NCBI RefSeq assembly: GCF_031843945.1
Contig: NZ_JAVTJJ010000010.1
Location: 77,388-141,387 of the forward strand
Origin: Paracidovorax sp031843945
GTDB lineage: Bacteria; Pseudomonadota; Gammaproteobacteria; Burkholderiales; Burkholderiaceae_C
DNA length: 64,000 nucleotides
Reading direction: 5' to 3'
Position numbers and translations under genes: made by a program. The notes under the pieces were generated by a model. That model was not told the origin of the DNA, made no database searches, and saw only the letters and a list, made by a program, of their open reading frames with translations. Of the stretch, positions 39,500 to 47,915 are shown one piece after another; the stretch's first letter is position 1, and each line of letters begins with the position of its first letter.

Positions 39500-42046
39500 A
39501 TGCCGCGCCGCTGGCAGCCCTCCCTGCGCACGGCCATCGCCGTGCCGATGGCGTTGCTGTTCGGCGGCACAGTGGCGCTGATGGCCCTGAGCCAGCACCG
39601 GCAGATCCACGGCCTGATCGACCAGGAAAGCGTGCGGCTGCTCAACGCAGTGACGTCCACGTCGCAAGGCCGGCTGGCCGCCTACCTGGAGGCGCCCTAT
39701 CAAATCCAGCGCTCCCTGGCCGACACCATTGCACGGCAGCAGCTCTACCAACCGGGCGACGTGCGGCCGGTGGCAGACTATCTGAGGGCCGTGTTTCCCA
39801 ACCGCTACGGAGAATTCGACCAGGTCGGTCTGCTCGGCTTTGGCGGGCGTGACAACACCTACGCAGCCCTGCGGCGCGACGACGGCTTCCGGCTCATCCT
39901 GCAAGACCGGTCCACCCAGGGGCTGATGCATATCCATGCCGGCGCAGACACCATGCAGCTGACCAGCGCACTCGCCGGCTTCGACCCCACGAAGCGGCCC
40001 TGGTACTTGGCTGCGATCCAGGCCGGGGGCACCGCCTGGTCACCCATCTACACCACCGCCAGCGAACGCGGCGACGTGATCATCTCGGCCTCCACCCCGG
40101 TCGTAGTGGGCCAGGAAACGGTGGGCGTGGTCAGTGCCGATGTGCGGCTCGACTCACTGCAGCGCTTTCTGCACGACGAACCGCTGCGCGGCAAGGGCAC
40201 GCTGTTCATCACCGAACCGGACGGCCTGCTGGTGGCACAGAGCGATCCGGCGCTCATCGTGGGCGAGCGCATCAGCCAGTCGCAGCTGTCGCCCCGCACG
40301 CGCTTGCAGGCTGCGCAAAGCACCAGCCCGCTGGTGCGCGCCGCGGCAGCCCAGCTGGCCGACGCCAGCGCACGTGGCGGCAGCTTTCAACTGGTGCACG
40401 ACGGTGCGCTCTACTACGGGCGCATTTCGCCATTTGCCGGCGTGCACGGACTCGACTGGCGCATCGTCGTGCTGCTGCCCGAGTCCGACCTGCTGGGCGA
40501 CACCCGCGACCGGCTGCGCGCCTGGACGGTCGCTGCCGTGCTCGGCTCGGTGCTGGCGCTGCTGCTGGCGCTCTGGGCGGTAGAGCGCGTTGCGCGCCCG
40601 ATTCTGCAAACGGCGGAAGCGGCCAACCGGCTCGCGCAGGGGGACTGGTCGGCGGGCTCGGCCCTGCTGACCCAGCCCGATCGGCTGCGCGAAACCGCCG
40701 CGCTCTCGCAGGCATTCAACCGCATGGCGCAGCGGCTGCAGCAGTCGTTCGAGCAGTTGCAAGACCAATTGCTGACCGACCAGCTCACCGGCCTGCTGAC
40801 CCGGCGCGGCCTGCTGGAGCGCGCGCAATGGCAGGGGGAACGCACCGTGGCGTTGACGCTGATCGGGCTGGACGCGTTTCGCGCCATCAACGACAGCGTC
40901 GGCTTTACCACCGCAAACCAGCTGCTGCAGGCCGTGGGCGACCGCCTGAAGGGCCGGCTACCCGAGCCGCTCTTGATCGCCCGCGTGGCGGGTGATGAGT
41001 TCGCCGTGCTGCATCTGGGCGTGGAAAGCCTGTCGGACCAGGCCATCGGCAAGGCCGTGCAGAACCTGTTCACCACGCCGTTTTCAGCGGGTGACGACGA
41101 GCTGCTGTTGAGCGCATCGGTCGGCGTGGTCGGTGGGGCGCTGCGCAGTGTCGACCTGCCCGAGTGGCTGCGCCAGGCCAGCATTGCTCTGGGCGAGGCC
41201 AAGAGTAGCGGGCGCAACCAGTGCGTGGTGTTCGAAGCGCCGATGATGGAGCGGTCGGTCGATCGCTCCCGCATGGTCACCGAAGTGCGGCAGGGGCTGG
41301 AAAAAGAGCAATTCCTGGTGCACTACCAGCCCATCGTCGACCTGACCACCGGCCGGGTCACTGGCGCTGAAGCGCTCGCACGCTGGAATCACCCCACGCG
41401 CGGAATGGTGTCGCCCGGCGTCTTCATTCCCATAGCGGAAGAGTCCGGCCTGATCTTGCCGCTGGGCGAATGGGTGCTGCGCCATGCCACGCAGGCCATT
41501 GCCCAGCGCCTGGGCTCGCTGCCGCCCGACTTCAACCTGCACGTGAACGTGTCGGCGCGGCAGTTGATCCAGTCGGACTTCACCACGCTGCTCAAACAGG
41601 CGCTGCGTGCCAGCGGCCTGCCGCCCGGCCAGCTGACGCTGGAGCTGACAGAGTCGCAGCGCATCAGCGACGACGATGCCAGCGCGCGGGCGCGGCTGAC
41701 GACCCTGCGCGCCATGGGCGTGAAGATCGCCATCGACGACTTCGGCACCGGCTATTCGTCGCTCACCTACCTGGCCGACCTGCCCTTCGACTGCCTGAAA
41801 GTGGACCAGCGCTTCGTGCGCACGCTGCTGCAGACGCCCCAGGACGCGGCCATCGTTGTGTCGGTGCTCAGCCTGGCGCGCGGGCTGGGCGTGACCGTGG
41901 TGGCCGAAGGCGTGGAGTCGCAGGCCCAGGCCAGCCGCCTGCGCGAGCTGAACTGCAACGCCGCACAAGGCTACTGCTTTGGCTACCCGGCGCCGCTGGA
42001 CGAGCTGGATCTATCGACCCGCAGCATCGCGGCACCACCGGCCTGA
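39500..42046 (+). CDS. Membrane dCache-HAMP-GGDEF-EAL cyclic-di-GMP signalling protein
   Basis: An 848-aa sensor. Two membrane helices (about 12-30 and 340-360) flank a large periplasmic dCache-like ligand domain. A HAMP segment (about 365-420) leads to GGDEF and EAL domains. The GGDEF signature is degenerate, AGDEF at 497-501. The EAL domain looks complete: EAL at 624-626 in GAEALARW, the NVSARQL block, ELTES, and DDFGTGYSSL. I expect net phosphodiesterase activity, with the GGDEF part perhaps regulatory. Some AGDEF proteins keep cyclase activity, so this is not certain. Confidence 0.92.
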   Translation: MPRRWQPSLRTAIAVPMALLFGGTVALMALSQHRQIHGLIDQESVRLLNAVTSTSQGRLAAYLEAPYQIQRSLADTIARQQLYQPGDVRPVADYLRAVFPNRYGEFDQVGLLGFGGRDNTYAALRRDDGFRLILQDRSTQGLMHIHAGADTMQLTSALAGFDPTKRPWYLAAIQAGGTAWSPIYTTASERGDVIISASTPVVVGQETVGVVSADVRLDSLQRFLHDEPLRGKGTLFITEPDGLLVAQSDPALIVGERISQSQLSPRTRLQAAQSTSPLVRAAAAQLADASARGGSFQLVHDGALYYGRISPFAGVHGLDWRIVVLLPESDLLGDTRDRLRAWTVAAVLGSVLALLLALWAVERVARPILQTAEAANRLAQGDWSAGSALLTQPDRLRETAALSQAFNRMAQRLQQSFEQLQDQLLTDQLTGLLTRRGLLERAQWQGERTVALTLIGLDAFRAINDSVGFTTANQLLQAVGDRLKGRLPEPLLIARVAGDEFAVLHLGVESLSDQAIGKAVQNLFTTPFSAGDDELLLSASVGVVGGALRSVDLPEWLRQASIALGEAKSSGRNQCVVFEAPMMERSVDRSRMVTEVRQGLEKEQFLVHYQPIVDLTTGRVTGAEALARWNHPTRGMVSPGVFIPIAEESGLILPLGEWVLRHATQAIAQRLGSLPPDFNLHVNVSARQLIQSDFTTLLKQALRASGLPPGQLTLELTESQRISDDDASARARLTTLRAMGVKIAIDDFGTGYSSLTYLADLPFDCLKVDQRFVRTLLQTPQDAAIVVSVLSLARGLGVTVVAEGVESQAQASRLRELNCNAAQGYCFGYPAPLDELDLSTRSIAAPPA

Positions 42047-42109
42047 TTCAGCACCAGGAAAAAAGGCCCGGAAAACCGCGCCTTGGAGCAGTGGCAAAAA
42101 GCGGTGCTC

Positions 42110-42778
42110 TCAGCGGAAGCGCGACTGCGGCACCACCTGCAGATCGCCGTCCAGCGAACCGATGTAGCCAGCCATAGCCTTCAGCTCGGCATTCGTGAAC
42201 TGCTTGGCGACTCCCGCCATGATGGCGTTCGAGCGACCCAGGTTGGGGTTCTTGTCGGCCTTGTAAGACTTGAGCGCCACATACAGATAGTCGGCATGCT
42301 GGCCGGCGATCTTCGGGTAGGCCGGGTCGATGGGCTTGGCGAAGTTGTCGCCATGGCAGGAAACGCAGGCGCCCTTTTGCAGCAGCGCCGCCACCTGCAC
42401 GCTGGGTTCGCGGCGGGGCTTGGCGGGAAGTTCGACCGGTGCGGCGGACTGGCGATGTGCGGAGTAGTAGGCAGACACGTCGGCAATGTCCTGCTCGGTC
42501 AGCGAGTCGGCAATGCCGCGCATGGTGGGATGGCGGCGGTCGCCCTTTTGGTAGGCCTCCAGCGCCAGAGAGAGGTAGCGCGCGCCCTGGCCGGAAATCA
42601 TGGGCACGCGGTGCACTTCAGGAAAGCTCGCCTGATAGCCCGGAATGCCGTGGCAGCCGATGCACATGGCGATCTTCTTTTCGCCCGCCTGCGCATCGCC
42701 TTCGGTCTCCTGCGCAAACGCCCCGCCCGTCGCACAAGCGACAAGCAGGCTGTATATCGTGGTCCGTATTTTGTTCAT
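42110..42778 (-). CDS. Diheme cytochrome c4-type protein
   Basis: A 222-aa periplasmic electron carrier with a signal peptide and two heme sites, CIGCH (39-43) and CVSCH (138-142). The two halves are homologous, each with a distal Met and a conserved aromatic (GARYLSLALEAYQKG and HADYLYVALKSYKAD). This matches cytochrome c4, which donates electrons to terminal oxidases. Convergent with the GGDEF-EAL gene and divergent from the MoxR gene. Confidence 0.94.
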   Translation of the reverse strand: MNKIRTTIYSLLVACATGGAFAQETEGDAQAGEKKIAMCIGCHGIPGYQASFPEVHRVPMISGQGARYLSLALEAYQKGDRRHPTMRGIADSLTEQDIADVSAYYSAHRQSAAPVELPAKPRREPSVQVAALLQKGACVSCHGDNFAKPIDPAYPKIAGQHADYLYVALKSYKADKNPNLGRSNAIMAGVAKQFTNAELKAMAGYIGSLDGDLQVVPQSRFR

Positions 42779-42877
42779 TTTGCGCGCACAATCCCGTGGT
42801 GGTTGTCTCTCTAATATGAAGAATTATAGGAGGGGGCCTGCCCTCTGTTTCATCAACGATTACCCTATTCACGGCCC

Positions 42878-43732
42878 ATGAAATTCCAAGGTTCCGAGAG
42901 TTACGTTGCCACGCAAGACCTGAAACTGGCGGTGAATGCCGCCATCACGCTACAGCGCCCCTTGCTGGTCAAAGGCGAGCCGGGCACCGGCAAGACCATG
43001 CTTGCAGAGGAAGTGGCGCGCGAGCTGGGCCTGCCGTTGCTGCAGTGGCATGTCAAATCCACCACCAAGGCGCAGCAGGGCCTGTACGAATACGACGCCG
43101 TCAGCCGTCTGCGCGACAGCCAACTGGGCGACGCCGAGAGCAGCGAACGGGTCCAGGACATTCGCAACTACATCGTGCAGGGGGTGTTGTGGCAAGCCTT
43201 CACGGCCGATGCGCCGGTTGCGCTGTTGATCGACGAAATCGACAAGGCCGATATTGAATTCCCGAACGATCTGTTGCGTGAGATCGACCGCATGGAGTTC
43301 TATTGCTATGAAACGCGCGAACTCATTCGCGCCAAACACCGGCCTTTGGTGTTCATTACCTCCAACAACGAAAAAGAATTGCCCGACGCATTTTTGCGCC
43401 GCTGCTTTTTCCACTACATCAAATTCCCCGAGGCCGACACCATGCGGCAGATCGTCGCGGTGCATTTCCCCACGCTCAAGGGCGAGTTGCTGGCCGTGGC
43501 GATGAAAACGTTTTACGACGTGCGCGGCCTGCCGGGGCTGAAGAAAAAGCCATCGACCAGTGAGCTGATCGATTGGCTCAAGCTGCTGGTGGCCGAAGAC
43601 ATTCCGCTCGAAGCGCTGCAAAGCGCCGACCAGAAGGTGTCGGTGCCGCCGCTGGTGGGCGCCTTGCTGAAGAACGAGCAGGACGTGAGCCTGTTCGAGA
43701 AACTGGTCTTCATGAACCAGCGCAACCGATGA
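42878..43732 (+). CDS. MoxR/CoxD-type AAA+ ATPase
   Basis: A 284-aa AAA+ ATPase. Walker A is GEPGTGKT (residues 33-40), Walker B is LLIDEIDKAD, and sensor 1 is FITSNNEKELPDAFLRRCFF. MoxR ATPases act with VWA-domain partners to mature or activate metalloenzymes and complexes. The expected VWA partner lies 1 kb downstream on the same strand, separated by a small membrane protein and an acetyltransferase. The cytochrome c4 gene diverges from it, but no client complex is obvious. Confidence 0.93.
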   Translation: MKFQGSESYVATQDLKLAVNAAITLQRPLLVKGEPGTGKTMLAEEVARELGLPLLQWHVKSTTKAQQGLYEYDAVSRLRDSQLGDAESSERVQDIRNYIVQGVLWQAFTADAPVALLIDEIDKADIEFPNDLLREIDRMEFYCYETRELIRAKHRPLVFITSNNEKELPDAFLRRCFFHYIKFPEADTMRQIVAVHFPTLKGELLAVAMKTFYDVRGLPGLKKKPSTSELIDWLKLLVAEDIPLEALQSADQKVSVPPLVGALLKNEQDVSLFEKLVFMNQRNR

Positions 43733-43757
43733 TTCGCCGCCCTCAGGAATTGCAGCC

Positions 43758-43997
43758 ATGAGCGATGCACGCAAACTGCTGATCGAAGGCATCTCCGACG
43801 CTGTGGGCTTCACAGGCGGCGCGCTGGCGGGCTACTGGTTGGGGCGCCTGCTGGGGTTCGATCTTTTCGCTCCCGGCTATGGCACGGCCAGCCTGCTGGC
43901 CATTGCGCTGGTGGGCCTGGGCGGCGGCCTGGGCCTGCATGCAGCACGCCGCTGGCGACGCCGGCGTGACAGCAGTGCGGACCGCCCCGCGCCCTGA
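43758..43997 (+). CDS. Small membrane protein of the MoxR-VWA operon
   Basis: A 79-aa protein with two membrane helices rich in Gly and Ala (FTGGALAGYWLGRLLGF and ASLLAIALVGLGGGLGL) and a strongly basic C-terminus (RRWRRRRDSS). It follows the MoxR gene by 25 bp. No function known. It could anchor the MoxR complex at the membrane, which is inference. Confidence 0.72.
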   Translation: MSDARKLLIEGISDAVGFTGGALAGYWLGRLLGFDLFAPGYGTASLLAIALVGLGGGLGLHAARRWRRRRDSSADRPAP

Positions 43998-44056
43998 CCC
44001 ACATCGTTAACTCCCGCGCTCCCTCACATCCATCCAACTGCCAACAAAACGCCGCC

Positions 44057-44659
44057 ATGTCATTCGTCGAACCCGTCATCTTGCAAGACCGTGGCGTGCG
44101 GCTGGAGCCGCTGCATCTGACCCATGAAGCGGGCCTGGCCGCAGCCGCGGCCGATGGCGCGCTGTGGCAGCTGCGCATCACCTCGGTGCCCGAGCCCGGC
44201 CAGACGCGCGCCTACATCGAAGCGGCGCTGCAAGGTCGGCAAGACGGCCATCGCTTTGCCTTCGCCGTGATGGACGACGCCACGGACCAGCTCATCGGCA
44301 CTACCAGTTATCACGACATCGTGCCAGCCGTGCGGCGCGTGGAGATCGGCTGGACCTGGTACGCCAAGAGCGTGCAGCGCACGCATGTGAACACCACGGC
44401 CAAGCTGCTGCTGCTCACCCACGCGTTCGACACGCTGGGCTGCGACGTGGTGGGCTGGCGCACCGACAACTTCAACTTCGCATCGCAGCGCGCCATCGAA
44501 CGCCTGGGCGCCAAGAAAGACGGCGTGCTGCGCGGCCACGCGCTGCGCCGCGACGGCACCATCCGCGATACGGTGATGTACAGCATGCGCAGTGGCGAGT
44601 GGCCCGAGGCACGCGCGCAATTGCTATATCTTTTGCAGCAGCGAACGCCCGCCGAATAA
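44057..44659 (+). CDS. GNAT family (RimJ/RimL-type) N-acetyltransferase
   Basis: A 200-aa acetyltransferase. The conserved beta4-helix3 block for acetyl-CoA is VEIGWTWYAKSVQRTHVNTTAKLLLL and the C-terminal part is RTDNFNFASQRAIERLGAKKDGVLRGH, typical of the RimJ/RimL group that acetylates protein N-termini or small molecules. The last ~15 codons (LLYLLQQRTPAE) are encoded within dispersed repeat copy G, so the native C-terminus was probably replaced. Confidence 0.9.
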   Translation: MSFVEPVILQDRGVRLEPLHLTHEAGLAAAAADGALWQLRITSVPEPGQTRAYIEAALQGRQDGHRFAFAVMDDATDQLIGTTSYHDIVPAVRRVEIGWTWYAKSVQRTHVNTTAKLLLLTHAFDTLGCDVVGWRTDNFNFASQRAIERLGAKKDGVLRGHALRRDGTIRDTVMYSMRSGEWPEARAQLLYLLQQRTPAE

Positions 44660-44687
44660 GCGCTGGCGGCCAATTTCACTCATAAAC
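44619..44687 (-). repeat. Two-hairpin dispersed repeat, copy G, overlapping the GNAT 3' end
   Basis: Reverse-orientation, diverged copy: AATTGCTATATCTTTTGCAG, then GAATAAGCGCTGGCGGCC, then AATTTCACTCATAAA. It contains the stop codon of the acetyltransferase gene. Confidence 0.75.
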
Positions 44688-44704
44688 CCATTCGAAAGCC
44701 CGGC

Positions 44705-45892
44705 ATGCTGATCGACTTCTTCTACACCCTGCGCGCCGGCCAGCTGCCTGTGTCGGTGAAGGAGTACCTGGCATTGCTGGAGGCGCTGGATGCCGGCGTG
44801 GTGGGGCCTAAGTCTGAAGACGGCTGGAGCCTGGACGACTTTTATCACCTCTCGCGCACCGTGCTCGTCAAGGACGAAAAGCATTTCGACAAGTTCGACC
44901 GGGCTTTCGGTGCCTATTTCAAGGGCGTGGAGATGGTGGCCGACTTCCGCAAGGAGATCCCGGCCGACTGGCTGCGCAAGGTGCTCGAGCGCGAGCTGAC
45001 GCCCGAGCAGAAGGCCGCCATCGAGAAGATGGACTGGGACGAGTTGATGGAGACGCTCAAGAAGCGCCTGGCAGAACAGAAAGAACGCCACGAGGGCGGC
45101 AGCAAGTGGATCGGCACCGGCGGCACCAGCCCTTTCGGCCACGGCGGCTACAACCCGCAGGGCGTTCGCATCGGCGGTGCGGGCAAGAACAAGAGTGCCG
45201 TCAAGGTGTGGGACCAGCGCGCCTACCGCGATTACGACGACACGCAGGAGCTGGGCACGCGCAACATCAAGATGGCGCTGCGCCGCCTGCGCAAGTTCGC
45301 CCGCGAAGGCCACGAGATGGAGCTGGACCTGGACGGCACCATCCGCAGCACGGCCGCCAACGCCGGCTACCTCGACATCAAGATGGTGCCCGAGCGCCAC
45401 AACAACGTGAAAGTACTGCTGCTGATGGACGTGGGCGGCACCATGGACGAGCACATCCAGCGGGTGGAAGAGCTCTTTTCCGCCGTGAAGTCGGAGTTCA
45501 AGCACCTGGAGTTCTATTACTTCCACAACTGCGTGTACGACTTCATGTGGAAGAACAACCGCCGCCGCTTTGCCGAGAAATTCCCGACCTGGGACATCAT
45601 TCGCAAGTACAACAAGGACTACAAGCTGATCTTCGTGGGCGACGCGACGATGAGCCCGTATGAGATCCTGCAGCCCGGCGGCAGCGTCGAGTACAACAAC
45701 GAAGAGCCAGGCGCCGAGTGGCTCACACGCCTGCTGCACGCCTTTCCACGCCACGCCTGGATCAACCCGGAGCCCCAGGGCGTCTGGCAGTACCGCCAGA
45801 GCATCGGCGTCATCCAGCAGATCCTGGGCCATCGCATGTACCCTCTGTCCCTGAAGGGGCTGGAGGAGACCATGCGGCTTTTGTCAAAATAG
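44705..45892 (+). CDS. VWA/CoxE-like protein, partner of the MoxR ATPase
   Basis: A 395-aa protein. The first half is helical and charged. A Gly-rich linker near 135-165 precedes the VWA-like domain with the MIDAS sequence LLMDVGGTMDEH (DxGxT in place of DxSxS) and the later FVGDATMSPYEI. Such CoxE-like proteins pair with CoxD/MoxR ATPases in metallocofactor insertion. The MIDAS first-motif Ser positions are Gly/Thr, so metal binding may be altered. Confidence 0.88.
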   Translation: MLIDFFYTLRAGQLPVSVKEYLALLEALDAGVVGPKSEDGWSLDDFYHLSRTVLVKDEKHFDKFDRAFGAYFKGVEMVADFRKEIPADWLRKVLERELTPEQKAAIEKMDWDELMETLKKRLAEQKERHEGGSKWIGTGGTSPFGHGGYNPQGVRIGGAGKNKSAVKVWDQRAYRDYDDTQELGTRNIKMALRRLRKFAREGHEMELDLDGTIRSTAANAGYLDIKMVPERHNNVKVLLLMDVGGTMDEHIQRVEELFSAVKSEFKHLEFYYFHNCVYDFMWKNNRRRFAEKFPTWDIIRKYNKDYKLIFVGDATMSPYEILQPGGSVEYNNEEPGAEWLTRLLHAFPRHAWINPEPQGVWQYRQSIGVIQQILGHRMYPLSLKGLEETMRLLSK

Positions 45893-45977
45893 TCCTACGG
45901 ACGGGCGAGGCGCATGAGGGCGCGGTGCCATCCGCAGCCCTGGCACCCTGTCGCCACCACTCTCCGAGCTCCGATTT

Positions 45978-47882
45978 TTGAAAGCCTCCCTCCGCATCGC
46001 TTCCTTCCTGCCCCGGAATGCCCCTTGGTCCACCTTGCTGCTGTGCGGGGTATTGGCGTTGCAGGGCTGCAGCCTGCTGCCGGGCTCCAAAAAAGCCGAT
46101 GCCGACGCTGAGGCCGACGGCGCCGTGCAGACCATTGGCGACGCCAATGCGCCCGATGCCTTCGCGCTCGAAGTGCAGGCGCCCGAGGCGATCCGCGAAC
46201 ATCTGGAGCGCCACATGGAACTGCAGCGCTTTCGCAAGCTGCCTGACCTGCAGGCGGCCGAGCTGTCGCGCCTGCTGGGCGCAGCCGACGCCAACGCGCG
46301 CGGCCTGCTGGGCACCATGGGCTACTTCAGCCCCACGCTCACCATCGAAATGCGCGAAGTGTCCGAGCCCGACCGGCCGCCACGCACGGTCATCGTGACG
46401 GTGGAGCCCGGCCCGCGTACCCGTGTGGAAAGCGCCAATGTCGCCTTCACCGGCGACGAGGCAGACGCGCCCGGCTTCGCCAATCGCCGCGCACGCGTGC
46501 AGCGCAACTGGTCGCTGCAGCCGGGCCAGCCCTTCACGCAGGAGGGCTGGGACAGCGCCAAGTCACAAGGCCTGCGCCAGTTGCAGACCAGCCGCTACCC
46601 CACGGCGCGCATCGACAGCAGCCGCGCGGAAGTCGACGCGGACAAGAACGAAGCCAAGCTCGCCGTCACCTACGCCCCCGGGCCGGCCTACCGCTTCGGG
46701 CCGCTGCGCGTGTCGGGCAGCGAACGCTACGACCCCGACGGCGCGCGGCGCATCGCCCGCCTGCCCGAGGGCGATGACTACAGCGAAACGGCATTGCTGG
46801 ACGCCCAGCAGCGCCTGGCCAGCAGTGGTTATTACGACGCGGTGTTTCTGTCGGTGGACACCGAAGGCACCGATCCGCAGGCCGCGCCGGTGATCGCGCA
46901 GGTGCGCGAAGCGCCGCTTCAGAAGGTGGTGTTCGGCGTGGGTCTGTCGACCGACAGCGGGCCGCGCCTGAGCCTGGACCACATTCACAACCGCATGCCG
47001 GGCCTGGGCTGGCGCGCGGTCAGCAAGCTGTCGGTAGACCGCAAGAACAACCTGGCGTCGACCGAATGGACGGCGCTGCCCGAAGACACCGGCTGGCGCT
47101 GGTTTACCGGCGCGCAGGTGCAGCGCGAAACCACGGGCAGCTACGAGGTCAACAGCGGCCGCGTTCGCGGTGGCCGCACCAAGAGCAGCGACCACATCGA
47201 CCGCAGCTATTTCCTGCAGTACGACGTGGCTAAGAGCCAGGGCGAAGACCCGCCGCCGTCCAGCTCGGCCATCAGCGCCAATTACGCCTGGACGGGCCGT
47301 TACTTCAACAACAACACCGCTCCCACACGCGGCTGGGGGGTGGCCTCCGAGCTGGGCGTGGGCACCACGCTGACGCCCGAGCGCGACCCGTTCGTGCGCG
47401 CGCTTGTGCGCTGGCAGGGCTATGTGCCGCTGGGCCAGGTCGACATGGGTGAAGGCATCCGCCGCAACAGCCGGCTGGCGCTGCGCGCCGAGGGCGGTGC
47501 GGTGCTGGCGCGTGAAGGCGCGAACATTCCCGTCACGCAGCTGTTTCTGACCGGTGGCGACACCACCGTGCGCGGCTACGGCTACCGCAAGATCGGCGCG
47601 CGCATGGACAACGACACGCTGTACGGCGGCCGTTACCTGGCCGTGGGCAGCGCGGAATGGCAACGCCCCATCGAGCTGCGGGGCAACCGCACCGATTTCG
47701 AGAGTGCCGTGTTCATCGATGCAGGCGCCGTCTCCGACAAGGCGGGCGACCTGAAGCCGCGCGTGGGTGTGGGCGCCGGCCTGCGCTGGCGCAGCCCCGT
47801 GGGGCCGCTGCAGGCCGACGTGGCCTACGGCGTGAAGTCGCAGGAAGTGCGCTTGCACCTGCGGCTGGGCTTCAGTTTCTAA
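45978..47882 (+). CDS. tamA: TamA-type outer membrane translocation protein
   Basis: A 634-aa Omp85-family protein with N-terminal POTRA repeats (about 60-300) and a C-terminal 16-stranded barrel ending LRLHLRLGFSF. TamA pairs with TamB in outer-membrane transport. It begins at a TTG, and the N-terminus carries a lipobox (LALQGCSLL), so the mature form may be a lipoprotein, which is common in the betaproteobacterial branch. Followed by tamB after 33 bp. Confidence 0.92.
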   Translation: MKASLRIASFLPRNAPWSTLLLCGVLALQGCSLLPGSKKADADAEADGAVQTIGDANAPDAFALEVQAPEAIREHLERHMELQRFRKLPDLQAAELSRLLGAADANARGLLGTMGYFSPTLTIEMREVSEPDRPPRTVIVTVEPGPRTRVESANVAFTGDEADAPGFANRRARVQRNWSLQPGQPFTQEGWDSAKSQGLRQLQTSRYPTARIDSSRAEVDADKNEAKLAVTYAPGPAYRFGPLRVSGSERYDPDGARRIARLPEGDDYSETALLDAQQRLASSGYYDAVFLSVDTEGTDPQAAPVIAQVREAPLQKVVFGVGLSTDSGPRLSLDHIHNRMPGLGWRAVSKLSVDRKNNLASTEWTALPEDTGWRWFTGAQVQRETTGSYEVNSGRVRGGRTKSSDHIDRSYFLQYDVAKSQGEDPPPSSSAISANYAWTGRYFNNNTAPTRGWGVASELGVGTTLTPERDPFVRALVRWQGYVPLGQVDMGEGIRRNSRLALRAEGGAVLAREGANIPVTQLFLTGGDTTVRGYGYRKIGARMDNDTLYGGRYLAVGSAEWQRPIELRGNRTDFESAVFIDAGAVSDKAGDLKPRVGVGAGLRWRSPVGPLQADVAYGVKSQEVRLHLRLGFSF

Positions 47883-47915
47883 TTTTTTTCGGAAGGCGTG
47901 CGCGCCGCTCAACGC

